Assembly: GCF_965225875.1 (NCBI RefSeq)
Contig: NZ_CBDDBS010000002.1
Coordinates: forward strand, 1,984,001-2,048,000
Length of the DNA stretch: 64,000 nt
From: Haliscomenobacter sp965225875
GTDB lineage: Bacteria > Bacteroidota > Bacteroidia > Chitinophagales > Saprospiraceae
Reading direction: 5' to 3'
The translations under genes were made by a program, and so were the position numbers. The notes under the pieces were generated by a model. That model saw nothing but the letters and a program-made list of their open reading frames with translations, had not been told where the DNA came from and ran no database searches. The first letter of the stretch is position 1. The number at the start of each line of letters is the position of its first letter. Shown here piece after piece: positions 54,238 through 63,352 of this stretch.

Positions 54238-54285
54238 TGTACCGCTTACGTCAAAATAGCGTTCTTGTAACAAAAAAAATTTACC

Positions 54286-55026
54286 ATGCGCGGACGTTAC
54301 CTAGTACTGTTGCCCCTCCTAACCTGGGGTATTTTGCACAATTCAGTGGAGGCCCAATTGGGCGGTTTGGTCAACAAAGCCAAAAATGCCGTACTCGGCA
54401 AAGGTGGTGACCTTAGTGCTGACGAGGCTGGATCCGGCCTTAAAGAAGCCTTAAATGTGGGCATCGATCAGGCGGTGAGTTTCCTTTCTGCTAAAGATGG
54501 TTATTATGCCAGCCCCTATAAAATCCTGATGCCCGAGGAAGCCAAAACCATGGCCGCCAAATTGAAAGTCATCCCTGGATTTGCCAAGTTTGAGGAGGAT
54601 TTATTGGAAAAAATGAACCGGGCGGCAGAAGATGCGGCAACTCAGGCCAAGCCTATCTTTGTCAACGCCATCAAACAAATGACCTTTAAGGATGCCATGA
54701 ACATCCTCATGGGTGAAAAAAATGCAGCTACCCAGTACCTGCAAACCACCACCACTACCCCACTCACTGAGGCCTTTTTACCAGTGATCCAAACTTCACT
54801 AGATAAATTTAAAGCCCGGGAATATTGGGCAAGTGCTGTTACCGCCTATAACAAAATTCCATTGGTGAAAAAAATGAATCCTGAATTGGACAAATACGTC
54901 ACCGAAAAGGCACTACTGGGCATGTTCCAATTGGTAGCGAAAAAAGAATTGGAGATTCGGGAAAATGTGGATTCCCGGAGCAGCGATCTGTTGAAGAAGG
55001 TATTTGCAAAGCAAGACAAGAAATAA
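54286..55026 (+). CDS. DUF4197 exported protein
   Basis: A 246-residue protein with signal peptide (MRGRYLVLLPLLTWGILHNS, cleavage near VEAQ). The mature part is a mostly helical DUF4197 domain: SGLKEALNVGIDQAVSFLS, YKILMPEEAKTMAAKL, and the late DKYVTEKALLGMFQLVAKKE segments are the family signatures. The function is unknown; members are periplasmic or outer-membrane associated in many Gram-negative bacteria. It stands alone between a TetR unit and a convergent hydrolase gene. Confidence 0.9.
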   Translation: MRGRYLVLLPLLTWGILHNSVEAQLGGLVNKAKNAVLGKGGDLSADEAGSGLKEALNVGIDQAVSFLSAKDGYYASPYKILMPEEAKTMAAKLKVIPGFAKFEEDLLEKMNRAAEDAATQAKPIFVNAIKQMTFKDAMNILMGEKNAATQYLQTTTTTPLTEAFLPVIQTSLDKFKAREYWASAVTAYNKIPLVKKMNPELDKYVTEKALLGMFQLVAKKELEIRENVDSRSSDLLKKVFAKQDKK

Positions 55027-55029
55027 GCG

Positions 55030-55110
55030 TGACGAATTTTTCGAATGACGAATGACGACTTAAGGGCGCTGCCTGGAAGTTTAGTCATTCGTCACCCGAA
55101 AAATTCGTCA
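55030..55110. repeat. Compound palindrome between convergent genes
   Basis: TGACGAATTTTTCG (55030-55043) pairs with 55097-55110, and TGACGAATGAC (55046-55056) with 55084-55094. The minus-strand TGA stop of the hydrolase (55108-55110) is the end of the right arm. Confidence 0.75.
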
Positions 55111-56169
55111 GTCCTCTTGCTTTTTCATCCATTGCTCAATGGCCGAGAAAGCCTTTTCCCGAACCGGTAAAGGGGATAGAAAGATATCGTGAAGCCCTCC
55201 TGGGATTGCTTTGCTGCTCACGTTTTTGCCCAATTTCGTAGCCTTGGTTCGGATAGTGGGGGCATCAAGTACAACATCCGAGCGCATCGCTTTGGGCCCA
55301 AGCTCGCCACCCGAATAACTTTGTTCGGAAGTAAGCATAAGTACAGGGCATTCGATATTCAAGCCTTGATCAACTTTACTGTGGCCATTGATAATGGCGT
55401 TGGTCCAGGATTGATAAAAGGGGAAACCGGTACGTGGCCGCCACGCAAAGTTGAAATCCCACTCGCCCTTTTCACTGCTATGGATGGTTTGGGTATACAA
55501 GGGACTGCCTTCACGGGGTAAAACGGCATTGTAATTAAAACGCCCCAGAAAGCCATAAAAACGCAACAGATTCATACTCAAGGCATCGGCCTTGAAGCCT
55601 AAAAAAGGGCTGTTCAGCACGATTTGATCAATGGCTTTGCGCTGATTTCCCTGGGATGCGTACAACGCGCCAGTAAGTCCGCCCGTAGAATGCCCAAATA
55701 GGAGCAAATGCTGATGACCATCCCGTTGGGTAATGCGTTGAATAGCGCTGTCCAATTCGGGGAAATATTCTTGCAAATCCCGGCAATAATTGGGCTTTTG
55801 ATGAGGAAGCAAAGAGCGGCCGTATTTGCGCAGCTCCAGGGCATAAAAGTCAAAGCCCTGTTCATTGAACCATTTCGCTACATGATCGTGAAAAAAATAA
55901 TCAGCCCAGCCATGGAGGTAAATGACTGCACTATCGCTGGGATGCGAAGCGGGTTTCGACAAAAGTGTAGCAAGGACCTTTCCTTCGTAATCATCAGGGA
56001 GGGTAATCGTTTCAATCCGATAGCTTTGATTGATCTGTTGATCCAAGCTGGAGAGCTGCACTGATTTTTGGTACAATAGCGGTTGTTGGCTGGGCAATCC
56101 CGAATAATAAATGAGTCCGACCAATAAACCCATTGGGAGCAAAAGCCAAAGAAGTCGACGTTTTTTCAT
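55108..56169 (-). CDS. Alpha/beta hydrolase with N-terminal membrane anchor (lysophospholipase type)
   Basis: A 353-residue protein with an N-terminal hydrophobic helix (RLLWLLLPMGLLVGLIYYSG) that serves as anchor or signal. The serine aminopeptidase S33/lysophospholipase-like domain has YLHGWADY, LFGHSTGG with the nucleophile serine, VLMLTSEQSYSG, and GLHDIF with the likely histidine. It acts outside the cytoplasm on an unknown ester or lipid. Not closely related to the hydrolase at 52606. Confidence 0.85.
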   Translation of the reverse strand: MKKRRLLWLLLPMGLLVGLIYYSGLPSQQPLLYQKSVQLSSLDQQINQSYRIETITLPDDYEGKVLATLLSKPASHPSDSAVIYLHGWADYFFHDHVAKWFNEQGFDFYALELRKYGRSLLPHQKPNYCRDLQEYFPELDSAIQRITQRDGHQHLLLFGHSTGGLTGALYASQGNQRKAIDQIVLNSPFLGFKADALSMNLLRFYGFLGRFNYNAVLPREGSPLYTQTIHSSEKGEWDFNFAWRPRTGFPFYQSWTNAIINGHSKVDQGLNIECPVLMLTSEQSYSGGELGPKAMRSDVVLDAPTIRTKATKLGKNVSSKAIPGGLHDIFLSPLPVREKAFSAIEQWMKKQED

Positions 56170-56213
56170 TTCCAGTCCGTAAGATTTGAACTAAGTATGG
56201 GGCAAAAATAAAG

Positions 56214-56237
56214 CAGGGCGTCTTCATGGACGCCCTG
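56214..56237 (-). terminator. Orphan minus-strand terminator upstream of the hydrolase gene
   Basis: CAGGGCGTC (56214-56222) pairs with GACGCCCTG (56229-56237); on the minus strand it is followed by CTTTATTTTTG. It lies before the hydrolase start codon, so it should end a short transcript from the gap, or act as an attenuator. Confidence 0.55.
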
Positions 56238-56501
56238 AATAACCCCAAAAAACCAAATGAAAACAATCTACATATGAATGCTCTTTTTCAAGAGAATTGA
56301 AATCGAAACCCAATATTGCAAAAAAACGCAGCTATTCGCTTATTTTTCAGCTTTTAACAGCACTTTAACTTAAAAAAAATTTAGTAAAAAATGTTTACTA
56401 CTTGTGTTTTACAAAAACGTTAAAACTTGAAGAAAAATATATGGAGTCCGAAGCATTTTTTTTTGAGTCACTTTTTTAGCCCTTTTCTCAATTTTATGTT
56501 T

Positions 56502-56509
56502 TAACTTTG
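56502..56509 (+). promoter_or_regulatory. radA promoter -7 box
   Basis: TAACTTTG, exact match to TAnnTTTG, 17 bases before the GTG start, giving a very short leader. Confidence 0.55.
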
Positions 56510-56525
56510 ATCACAAACCAACAAC

Positions 56526-57905
56526 GTGGCTAAAGTAAAAAAAATATTCGCCTGTTCAGAATGTGGGGCCACAGCCCCTAAGTGGGTCGGAAAATGTCCG
56601 GCTTGTGGCGAATGGAATACCTACCAGGAAGAAATTATCTTTAAAGAAACTCCGCAGGAAACTGCAAAAAACGCCTGGAAACCAAAAACTGGCCCAATGG
56701 ACGGCCCCAAACCCATCGCCCTCCCCGACATCAGTGCCAGCAATGTAATGCGCCTGGTTACGCCCGACAATGAGTTGAACCGGGTTTTGGGTGGCGGAAT
56801 TGTACCCGGTTCTTTGATCCTGATCGGTGGCCAACCCGGCATTGGCAAATCTACCCTCCTATTGCAAGTAACTTTGCAGTTGAAAAACAAGGTTTTGTAC
56901 GTTTCCGGAGAGGAAAGTGAAGAGCAAATTAAGATGCGGGCCGATCGACTCCCTCACTCACAGGATCATTGCTACATATTGACTGAAACAAATGTGAGCA
57001 AAATTATTGCCTTTGCCAGTGAATTGGAGCCCGACTTGGTCATCATCGATTCGATTCAAACCTTACAATCGCCCTACATAGAATCTACTCCAGGGAGCAT
57101 TTCGCAGGTGCGCGAATGTGCCGGAGATTTGCAACGTTTTGCCAAAACCAGCCATGTCCCGGTATTCATCATTGGCCACATCACCAAAGATGGATCCATT
57201 GCCGGGCCCAAACTCCTGGAACATATTGTGGATGCAGTCTTACAATTTGAAGGCGACCAGCACTACACCTACCGCATTTTGCGCACCGTCAAAAACCGCT
57301 TTGGTTCTACCGACGAGATGGGCATTTATGAAATGCAAGCCAATGGCCTGCGTGAGGTATCGAACCCCTCGGAATTGCTGCTTTCCCAAAAGGAAGAAGA
57401 CCTAAGTGGTAGCGCAGTCGCTGCAACGATGGAAGGCATGCGCCCCATGTTGATTGAAACACAGGCACTTGTCAGCAAAGCCGTGTATGGCACGCCCCAA
57501 CGTTCTGCTACGGGTTTTGACTTGCGCCGTTTGAGTATGCTCCTGGCCGTATTGGAAAAAAGAGGAGGTATGCCCTTCGGGATGAATGACGTATTCCTCA
57601 ACATAGCCGGTGGGATTCGGGTAGATGACCCAGCCATCGACCTGGCCATTGTAAGCGCGCTGATATCTTCACTGGAGGATGTGGCAGTGCCCAGCAACAT
57701 CTGTTTTGCCGCCGAAGTTGGGTTATCTGGAGAAATCCGTGCCGTCAACCGCATCGAGCAACGCATTCAAGAAGCGGAGCGATTGGGCTTTAAAGAAATT
57801 TATTTCTCCAAATACAATTTGAAGGGCCTGGATCAAAAACGTTTTGGGATAAAATTGCGCCCAATCAGCAAGGTCGAGGAACTGTATCAAGCTTTGTTTG
57901 TTTAG
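56526..57905 (+). CDS. radA: DNA repair protein RadA
   Basis: A 459-residue RadA/Sms. An N-terminal four-cysteine zinc finger (CSECGATAPKW ... CPACGEW, residues about 10-30), the RecA-like ATPase with Walker A GGQPGIGKSTL (about 98-108) and Walker B LVIIDSIQT, the RadA-specific KNRFGSTDEMG motif, and a C-terminal Lon-like domain (EVGLSGEIRAV) are all complete. It drives branch migration in recombination repair. The start codon is GTG (MAKVKKIFAC). The DCC-family gene follows after 24 bases. Confidence 0.95.
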   Translation: MAKVKKIFACSECGATAPKWVGKCPACGEWNTYQEEIIFKETPQETAKNAWKPKTGPMDGPKPIALPDISASNVMRLVTPDNELNRVLGGGIVPGSLILIGGQPGIGKSTLLLQVTLQLKNKVLYVSGEESEEQIKMRADRLPHSQDHCYILTETNVSKIIAFASELEPDLVIIDSIQTLQSPYIESTPGSISQVRECAGDLQRFAKTSHVPVFIIGHITKDGSIAGPKLLEHIVDAVLQFEGDQHYTYRILRTVKNRFGSTDEMGIYEMQANGLREVSNPSELLLSQKEEDLSGSAVAATMEGMRPMLIETQALVSKAVYGTPQRSATGFDLRRLSMLLAVLEKRGGMPFGMNDVFLNIAGGIRVDDPAIDLAIVSALISSLEDVAVPSNICFAAEVGLSGEIRAVNRIEQRIQEAERLGFKEIYFSKYNLKGLDQKRFGIKLRPISKVEELYQALFV

Positions 57906-57929
57906 TTTATGAATGATCAATAGCTTTTT

Positions 57930-58322
57930 ATGAAACCAGTAGTTCTCTTCGACGGGGTATGTAATCTTTGCAACGGGTTTGTACAAACCCTCATCAAGAT
58001 TGACCCAGCAGGTAAATTTCAGTTCGCTGCACTGCAGTCTGAGTTTGGGCAAGAGGTAATGACCAAGGCTCAATTGCCTGTCAATGAAATCAGTACGGTG
58101 ATTCTTTACGACAATGGGAAAATTTTCACCCACTCAGATGTACCACTGGAAATCTGCCGACAGTTAGGCGGCGTTTGGAGCTTATTCCTGGTATTTAAAC
58201 TGGTTCCACGTTTTTTGCGCAACCGCCTTTACAATTGGGTAGCCCGTAACCGCTACCGCTGGTTTGGCCAACGGGAAAGCTGTATGATTCCAACTCCGGA
58301 ATTACGGCAACGCTTTTTATAA
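57930..58322 (+). CDS. DCC-family thiol-disulfide oxidoreductase-like protein (DUF393)
   Basis: A 130-residue thioredoxin-like protein. FDGVCNLCNGFV carries the DxxCxxC (DCC) motif at about 8-14, and the C-terminal part has VPRFLRNRLYNWVARNRYRWFG, the family's YxxxARNRYxxFG signature. A redox or membrane-associated role is proposed for the family, not proven. Likely co-transcribed with radA. The TAA stop overlaps the palindrome at 58321-58367. Confidence 0.9.
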   Translation: MKPVVLFDGVCNLCNGFVQTLIKIDPAGKFQFAALQSEFGQEVMTKAQLPVNEISTVILYDNGKIFTHSDVPLEICRQLGGVWSLFLVFKLVPRFLRNRLYNWVARNRYRWFGQRESCMIPTPELRQRFL

Positions 58323-58367
58323 TCGAAAATTGGTCGCTGAGCGAAGTCGAAGCGCCAATTTTCGATT
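58321..58367. terminator. Palindrome after the radA operon
   Basis: AATCGAAAATTGG (58321-58333) pairs perfectly with CCAATTTTCGATT (58355-58367). The loop contains GTCGCTGAGCGAAGTCGAAG, a sequence that looks like dispersed Bacteroidota intergenic repeats. Confidence 0.65.
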
Positions 58368-58426
58368 ATTCAACCATAAACTCTTCAACTTTTTCCCTAT
58401 TTTCGCCCCCGTTTAAAAATAGACAA

Positions 58427-59860
58427 ATGAGAAGGACCGAAATTGCTAAAGTATTGGCTCAACCTGTACTCAATGAATCAGTTACTGTGATGGGTTGGGT
58501 GCGGGCTTTTCGTGGCAACCGCTTCATTGCCCTCAATGATGGCAGCACCCCGCATACTTTGCAAATTGTGTTGGATGCTGAAAAAATGGATGAATCCATC
58601 CTGAAAAAGATCAAATTCCACGCCTGTTTGAGTATAACTGGCCAATTGGTCGCTTCCCAGGGAGCTGGCCAGGCGGTAGAAGTATTGGCAGAAAATGTAG
58701 AGATATTGGGCGAATGTAACCCTGAAGATGGCTACATGATGCAGCCTAAGGCTCAAACCATGGAATTTTTGCGTACCAATGCACACTTCCGCATGCGTAC
58801 CAATACCTTCAGTTCGGTATTTCGTTTGCGCCATGCCGTAGCCTTTGCAGTGCACAAATTTTACAACGACCGTGGTTTTTATTATATGCACACCCCCATC
58901 ATTACGGGTAGTGATGCAGAAGGTGCTGGCGAGATGTTCCACGTCACCACTCTGGATGTCAACAATCCTCCCCGTAACGAAGATGGTGCTGTTGATTTTG
59001 GCCAGGATTTTTTCGGAAAAGCGACCAACCTTACCGTTTCTGGCCAATTACAGGGAGAAATTGCAGCTCTGGCTTTGGGAAAAATTTACACTTTCGGGCC
59101 TACTTTCCGGGCTGAAAACTCCAATACGCCACGACACCTGGCTGAATTTTGGATGATTGAACCAGAAGTTGCCTTTAATGACATTTACGACAACATGGAT
59201 TTGGCGGAGGAATTCACCAAGTACCTGATCAATTATTGCCTCGAAAACCACCTGGCTGACCTGGAATTGCTGGATAAACGTTTGGCGGAAGAGCAGAATG
59301 CACTACCAAAGGATAAGCGCCGGGCGATGGGCTTGATTGAGCAATTGCGTTTTGTGGTAGATAATGCTTTTGAACGTATTACTTATACCGAGGCGGTTGA
59401 GATTTTGATGAAATCCAAACCGTACAAAGAGAAAAAATTTGAATTCCCGGTCGAATGGGGGATCGATTTGCAATCTGAGCATGAGCGCTACCTCGTTGAA
59501 AAAGAGTTCAAAAAACCGGTCATTGTACGCAATTACCCCAAAGAAATCAAGGCTTTTTACATGCGTTTGAACGACGATGACAAAACCGTAGCCGCAATGG
59601 ACGTTCTGTTCCCAGGTATCGGAGAGGTGATTGGTGGTTCACAACGGGAAGATCGCCACGATCTGTTGCTTGAGCGGGTGAAAGCGGTAGGTATTCCAGA
59701 AGAAGAATTGTGGTGGTACCTGCAATTGCGCCAATTTGGTGGTGCGCCACACGCAGGATTTGGCCTGGGATTTGAACGGATGGTGCAGTTCATCACCGGA
59801 ATGTCCAATATTCGGGACGTAATTCCTTTTCCTCGGACGCCAGGAAATGCAGAATTTTAG
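58427..59860 (+). CDS. asnS: Asparagine--tRNA ligase
   Basis: A 477-residue class IIb synthetase that charges tRNA-Asn. The N-terminal OB-fold anticodon-binding domain (about 14-100, VTVMGWVRAFRGNRFIALNDGS) is followed by the class II core with motif 2 (FGPTFRAENSNTPRHLAEFWMIEPE, in two parts) and motif 3 GFGLGFERMVQFITG (about 444-458). Length is close to the E. coli enzyme of 466. Its tRNA substrate is encoded at 37689-37762. A box TATTTTCG at 58398-58405 may be its promoter. Confidence 0.96.
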   Translation: MRRTEIAKVLAQPVLNESVTVMGWVRAFRGNRFIALNDGSTPHTLQIVLDAEKMDESILKKIKFHACLSITGQLVASQGAGQAVEVLAENVEILGECNPEDGYMMQPKAQTMEFLRTNAHFRMRTNTFSSVFRLRHAVAFAVHKFYNDRGFYYMHTPIITGSDAEGAGEMFHVTTLDVNNPPRNEDGAVDFGQDFFGKATNLTVSGQLQGEIAALALGKIYTFGPTFRAENSNTPRHLAEFWMIEPEVAFNDIYDNMDLAEEFTKYLINYCLENHLADLELLDKRLAEEQNALPKDKRRAMGLIEQLRFVVDNAFERITYTEAVEILMKSKPYKEKKFEFPVEWGIDLQSEHERYLVEKEFKKPVIVRNYPKEIKAFYMRLNDDDKTVAAMDVLFPGIGEVIGGSQREDRHDLLLERVKAVGIPEEELWWYLQLRQFGGAPHAGFGLGFERMVQFITGMSNIRDVIPFPRTPGNAEF

Positions 59861-59876
59861 AAAAAAGAGCAATTGG

Positions 59877-59902
59877 AAAGGGTGGCCGAAAGGTCACCTT
59901 TT
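59877..59902 (+). terminator. asnS terminator
   Basis: AAAGGGTGGCC pairs with GGTCACCTTTT (one mismatch) around GAAA, just after the asnS stop. Confidence 0.6.
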
Positions 59903-60167
59903 GACATACCCTATTTGTAGTATTTTTTAAAAATCCATATAATTTTTCACCAAGTTTGAAATATTGTCCCTATACTTGTACCATTATGACTTTGTTATGA
60001 CAATTCAACGCTTTTCGTTGAGTTATGGGCAAAAAAAAAGCCGTACTCTGATGCACGGCCTCACGCTAATAACAAATCATAATCTCATGAAAAAATAAGA
60101 CGACCTAAAAATCTTTATTAGAACGAACTAATGTCAAGTTTTGTTGCCTTTAACAGCTTGATTATGG

Positions 60168-60199
60168 AAGGTTCCCCGCGTTTTTTTGCGAGGAACCTT
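60168..60199. terminator. Terminator hairpin after the T9SS cargo gene
   Basis: AAGGTTCC (60168-60175) pairs with GGAACCTT (60192-60199), extended by CGC/GCG around a T7 loop. Confidence 0.55.
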
Positions 60200-60220
60200 T
60201 TAAAGTTTATGGGACTATGA

Positions 60221-63139
60221 TTACCGCACGACCAACTTGCCTGTGTTGATTAGTTGCCCTTCAGATGTTAACCGATACGAATAAATACCGGCGGCTAGTT
60301 GATCACGATAAACATGACAAATATTGCTGTTAAAGAACTTTTGCTGAATCAATTTTCCACTTAGATCATAGACGCTCAGCTGTAGTCTATTATATTGACG
60401 GCCTTTGACTTCCAAAGTCACCATCTCACTAAAAGGATTGGGATAGATGTCTACTTTTACACCAGGGACGAACACTTCCTGACTCGAAGTCAGAATACTC
60501 ACAAAATCAGGGAAGTGGTCGACCATCCAGCGCACGGTGTTGGTTCCGGAGGGTAGACGGTAATCGAAATACACTGTAGCGCGATTGTCGATCACCGTCC
60601 CCTTAGGGTTGTTCGGTTTTTGGGATGCCCGGAATTCAACGTATCCGTATGTTTTTTGCGTTGTGCCGCCGTTGGCGGGCAGCAGATTAATACTGTCGAA
60701 TGTAATCTTCAGGATACCACCTTCATATACTTCTAAAAAGTAAGGATGGCTACTGGCACCAGGTATGACTGTGGTGGGGTCGATTGCCTGGCTCAGGGTA
60801 TCTCTGATTACTACACGCTGAACGGTATCACTGCCGGAGTTTTGGAAGAATACTGTAAAAGTCAAATCGGTTTTTGCATCAATGGTACTTTGTTTACCAT
60901 AGCCTTTGGGATGGCCTCTTAATGCCACCGGCTGCACAGCGCTTAAAATTTCTTGTACGTCAACCGAGACAAAAGCATCCTGATCGTCTTCAGGAAACTG
61001 GGTAACTTGTCCCGTTTTTATTGGTGTCCCCGTTTCGGCGCATCCTTCCACTGCCACTGTTGGCAAGCTTCTCCCTGGGTGACCTTCCGATTGTTCTGCG
61101 AACAAGCGTAAGGTTGATCCCGCAGGATTAGGAATGCGGACCTCAATGGTTTGTCCACTTTGCAATTGATAGCTTGGGGTAACATTACGCATGATCACGT
61201 CATCCTGAACCACGATTCCTTTTTTCCGTTCCTTCATATCGCCTTTGCCGATATTCTGGATTTCAAAAATCACCGTGTCGATTTTACATGCGCCGCGTAC
61301 TATGATGCTTGAACGGTCCCAACGAGGATCTAAATCCAAGCAAAAAGTATCTGGGAAAACTCTGGCGGAAACCAGTCCAGTTTGGCCGTTTGCGATACCA
61401 CTACAAGCAAGTGTAGTACTGATCGAAAATGAACCGCAGCCGTTGACTGGAACTGTACCGAGGCGGAAGCGCAATTTACCATTGCTGAGTTGTTCTGCCG
61501 AGATTGTAGATGACTTGAAAGTCAGCTTACTATCCAAAGCCAGATCAACATAGGCGTTCGTGGCATTTGCCGTTCCGGTGTTGCAGTAATTGACGACATA
61601 ATTTACGTCGCTGCACTCAGCAAGGAATGGAGTTGTAATGTCCACTTCCATGTAAGGGCATTCTACTGCTGCCTTGGCACCAAAATCAACCCGCAAAGAA
61701 TCGTAGAACTCACGAAGGCGTACGTTTACTCCTTCTGTATTACAAGCCGACCAGTAGCGATTAGGTGGCAGTACTTTTAAGTTGTACACTCCGGTATCAA
61801 CCAGAATGCTGTAGTTGCCTTTTTCGTCGCTGGTACCATATACTACTTCAATACCTTTGGTTGCTTTGATGATCCAACCTGAGAGGGGGGCCTCTCCGTT
61901 GTCATAATCGCATTGGTTGTCGCGGTCTACAAAAACCCGGCCATTGAGGCGGTTGGTAATTGTATTGCCCTTGGCATCCGTTTTGACCAGAATGAGGTCG
62001 TTAAAGGTATTTAGTAGTTGGCCGTTGTAACCGGTAATGATGTATCCACCTGCTTTAGTGGCTTGAATATCGCGGCCTTCTTCAGTAAATTCTGCATCGC
62101 CGATGGCTTTTTCCCATAGTATGTTGCCTTTGGCATCAACTTTTGCGACCAAAAGGTCTACGTTTGCAGCACTTACCAATTTCAGGCCAGTGATAACCAA
62201 ACTGCCATCCTTTAATTCAGTAATGGCGTTGGCTTCTTCTTCTACCTTATCGTCTCCGATGGAGCGCATCCAACGCTGATTGCCGTTTGCATCGTATTTT
62301 ACGATGAGGGCATCGGCATTGTCGTTGATTACTCCTGCAACCGCCAATCCATTATCCTGTGTAGTGATGATGGCGCGGCCTTCTTCGCGGAAACTATTGG
62401 CGATCCGGCGTTCCCAGATGATGTTACCCGTATTGTCAACTCGATAAAGAACGATGTTATTGTCGAATCCGGTTTCGCTGCGGCTATTGCCCAAAAGTGC
62501 GTAACCATCTCCGATGCGACTCAGGCTTTTGCCTTCATCTTTGCGCGGCGTACCATAGCTTTTTGACCAGGTTGCTGTGCCTTCGGCGTTAAACCGAACC
62601 AATAAGATGTTCTCATCTGCGTCTGTGGTTGCTTGGCTGGTTCCAATCACGGAGAATCCTCCGTCTGAATTGAGTACAACGTCGCTTGCGCGCTCGCTGC
62701 CTGCTCCACCAAATTGCTTACTCCACAGTAGACCGCCTTTGCGATCTATTTTTAAAAGGTATATGTTTTCCCTCTCGCCTGGTTTGCCAACAATGTTGCC
62801 AACGATGAGGTAATTACCATCAGCCGTGGGGATGATTGCTCTGGCTTGTTCCTGAAAACCTTCGTCGTAATACTTGGTCCATAAAACGGTACCGTCAATA
62901 TCAGTACGTACAACGAAGATGTTCTGGTCATTGTCTGTGCCGAAGGATTCACCAAACCCAACTACGATGAATCCTTCGTCTTCAGCTTGCAGAACCGCCC
63001 AACCTTCGTCCTCTTTAGAACCGCCAAAGTTGAACTGCCATCCCTGTGCTTTCAATCCGCCTGCAGTCGTTACTAATAAAATGATCGCAACTACAAAAGA
63101 GTGCAATGTGATCATTTTATTTGCAGGTCGGAGTTTCAT
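60221..63139 (-). CDS. Secreted T9SS type A cargo protein with propeller-like repeats
   Basis: A 972-residue protein. A signal peptide lies near residues 9-30 (MITLHSFVVAIILLVTTAGG). Residues about 35-430 hold repeats of about 50 residues (KDEGxxxxxxxDGGxxxxGxxxxxxLVKxDxxGxxxW), likely a beta-propeller. A prealbumin-like carboxypeptidase-regulatory domain (about 405-470), adhesion-type beta domains, and a DUF11/DUF7619-like domain (about 760-880) follow. The C-terminal about 75 residues (VDIYPNPFSEMVTLEV ... GKLVVR) are a type A sorting domain for the type IX secretion system. The start could also be ATG 63115. Confidence 0.85.
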   Translation of the reverse strand: MKLRPANKMITLHSFVVAIILLVTTAGGLKAQGWQFNFGGSKEDEGWAVLQAEDEGFIVVGFGESFGTDNDQNIFVVRTDIDGTVLWTKYYDEGFQEQARAIIPTADGNYLIVGNIVGKPGERENIYLLKIDRKGGLLWSKQFGGAGSERASDVVLNSDGGFSVIGTSQATTDADENILLVRFNAEGTATWSKSYGTPRKDEGKSLSRIGDGYALLGNSRSETGFDNNIVLYRVDNTGNIIWERRIANSFREEGRAIITTQDNGLAVAGVINDNADALIVKYDANGNQRWMRSIGDDKVEEEANAITELKDGSLVITGLKLVSAANVDLLVAKVDAKGNILWEKAIGDAEFTEEGRDIQATKAGGYIITGYNGQLLNTFNDLILVKTDAKGNTITNRLNGRVFVDRDNQCDYDNGEAPLSGWIIKATKGIEVVYGTSDEKGNYSILVDTGVYNLKVLPPNRYWSACNTEGVNVRLREFYDSLRVDFGAKAAVECPYMEVDITTPFLAECSDVNYVVNYCNTGTANATNAYVDLALDSKLTFKSSTISAEQLSNGKLRFRLGTVPVNGCGSFSISTTLACSGIANGQTGLVSARVFPDTFCLDLDPRWDRSSIIVRGACKIDTVIFEIQNIGKGDMKERKKGIVVQDDVIMRNVTPSYQLQSGQTIEVRIPNPAGSTLRLFAEQSEGHPGRSLPTVAVEGCAETGTPIKTGQVTQFPEDDQDAFVSVDVQEILSAVQPVALRGHPKGYGKQSTIDAKTDLTFTVFFQNSGSDTVQRVVIRDTLSQAIDPTTVIPGASSHPYFLEVYEGGILKITFDSINLLPANGGTTQKTYGYVEFRASQKPNNPKGTVIDNRATVYFDYRLPSGTNTVRWMVDHFPDFVSILTSSQEVFVPGVKVDIYPNPFSEMVTLEVKGRQYNRLQLSVYDLSGKLIQQKFFNSNICHVYRDQLAAGIYSYRLTSEGQLINTGKLVVR

Positions 63140-63177
63140 GAGTGCTAATTCTAATTGCTTTACTGCTGAATGCAATA

Positions 63178-63209
63178 CAAAGATGCAGCGCCTTTTTGCT
63201 GAAAACAAA
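63178..63209 (-). promoter_or_regulatory. Promoter of the T9SS cargo gene
   Basis: On the minus strand TTTG (63209-63206) and CATCTTTG (63185-63178) with a 20-base spacer; one mismatch in the -7 box. The leader would be about 32 bases. Confidence 0.5.
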
Positions 63210-63302
63210 GACAAAAATCGGCAATTGTTGAAAAAAAACACCTTTTTCCTTTGCGATATCATGGTCTTATAACTTTTTTATTTTTTGATTGACAATGTTT
63301 TA

Positions 63303-63310
63303 TAACTTTG
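63303..63310 (+). promoter_or_regulatory. Promoter -7 box for the gene at 63353
   Basis: TAACTTTG, exact match, about 43 bases before ATG 63353; TTTG at 63284-63287 may be the -33 element. Confidence 0.5.
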
Positions 63311-63352
63311 CATAAGTTGAAAATCCTGTTGAAAAAACATTTTTTTAAACCC

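Larger units (their letters stand above)
56170..56525. other. 356-base AT-rich gap between divergent genes
   Basis: It contains the orphan terminator (56214-56237) and the radA promoter box (56502-56509). No coding region is seen. A small RNA on the minus strand would fit the terminator, but no promoter could be assigned. Confidence 0.5.
59861..60220. other. 360-base intergenic region between convergent genes
   Basis: It holds the asnS terminator, small hairpins CAACG-CTTTT-CGTTG (60006-60020) and GCCGT/ACGGC (60040-60058), and the hairpin at 60168-60199. No gene is seen. Confidence 0.55.

Noticed and set aside
37689..59860. Regulatory link between tRNA-Asn and asnS in the same window
   Set aside because: They are more than 20 kb apart on opposite strands with separate promoters; no T-box or shared motif is seen.
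60087..60098. ATGAAAAAATAA minimal frame in the gap after asnS
   Set aside because: Two codons after Met; expected by chance in AT-rich DNA.
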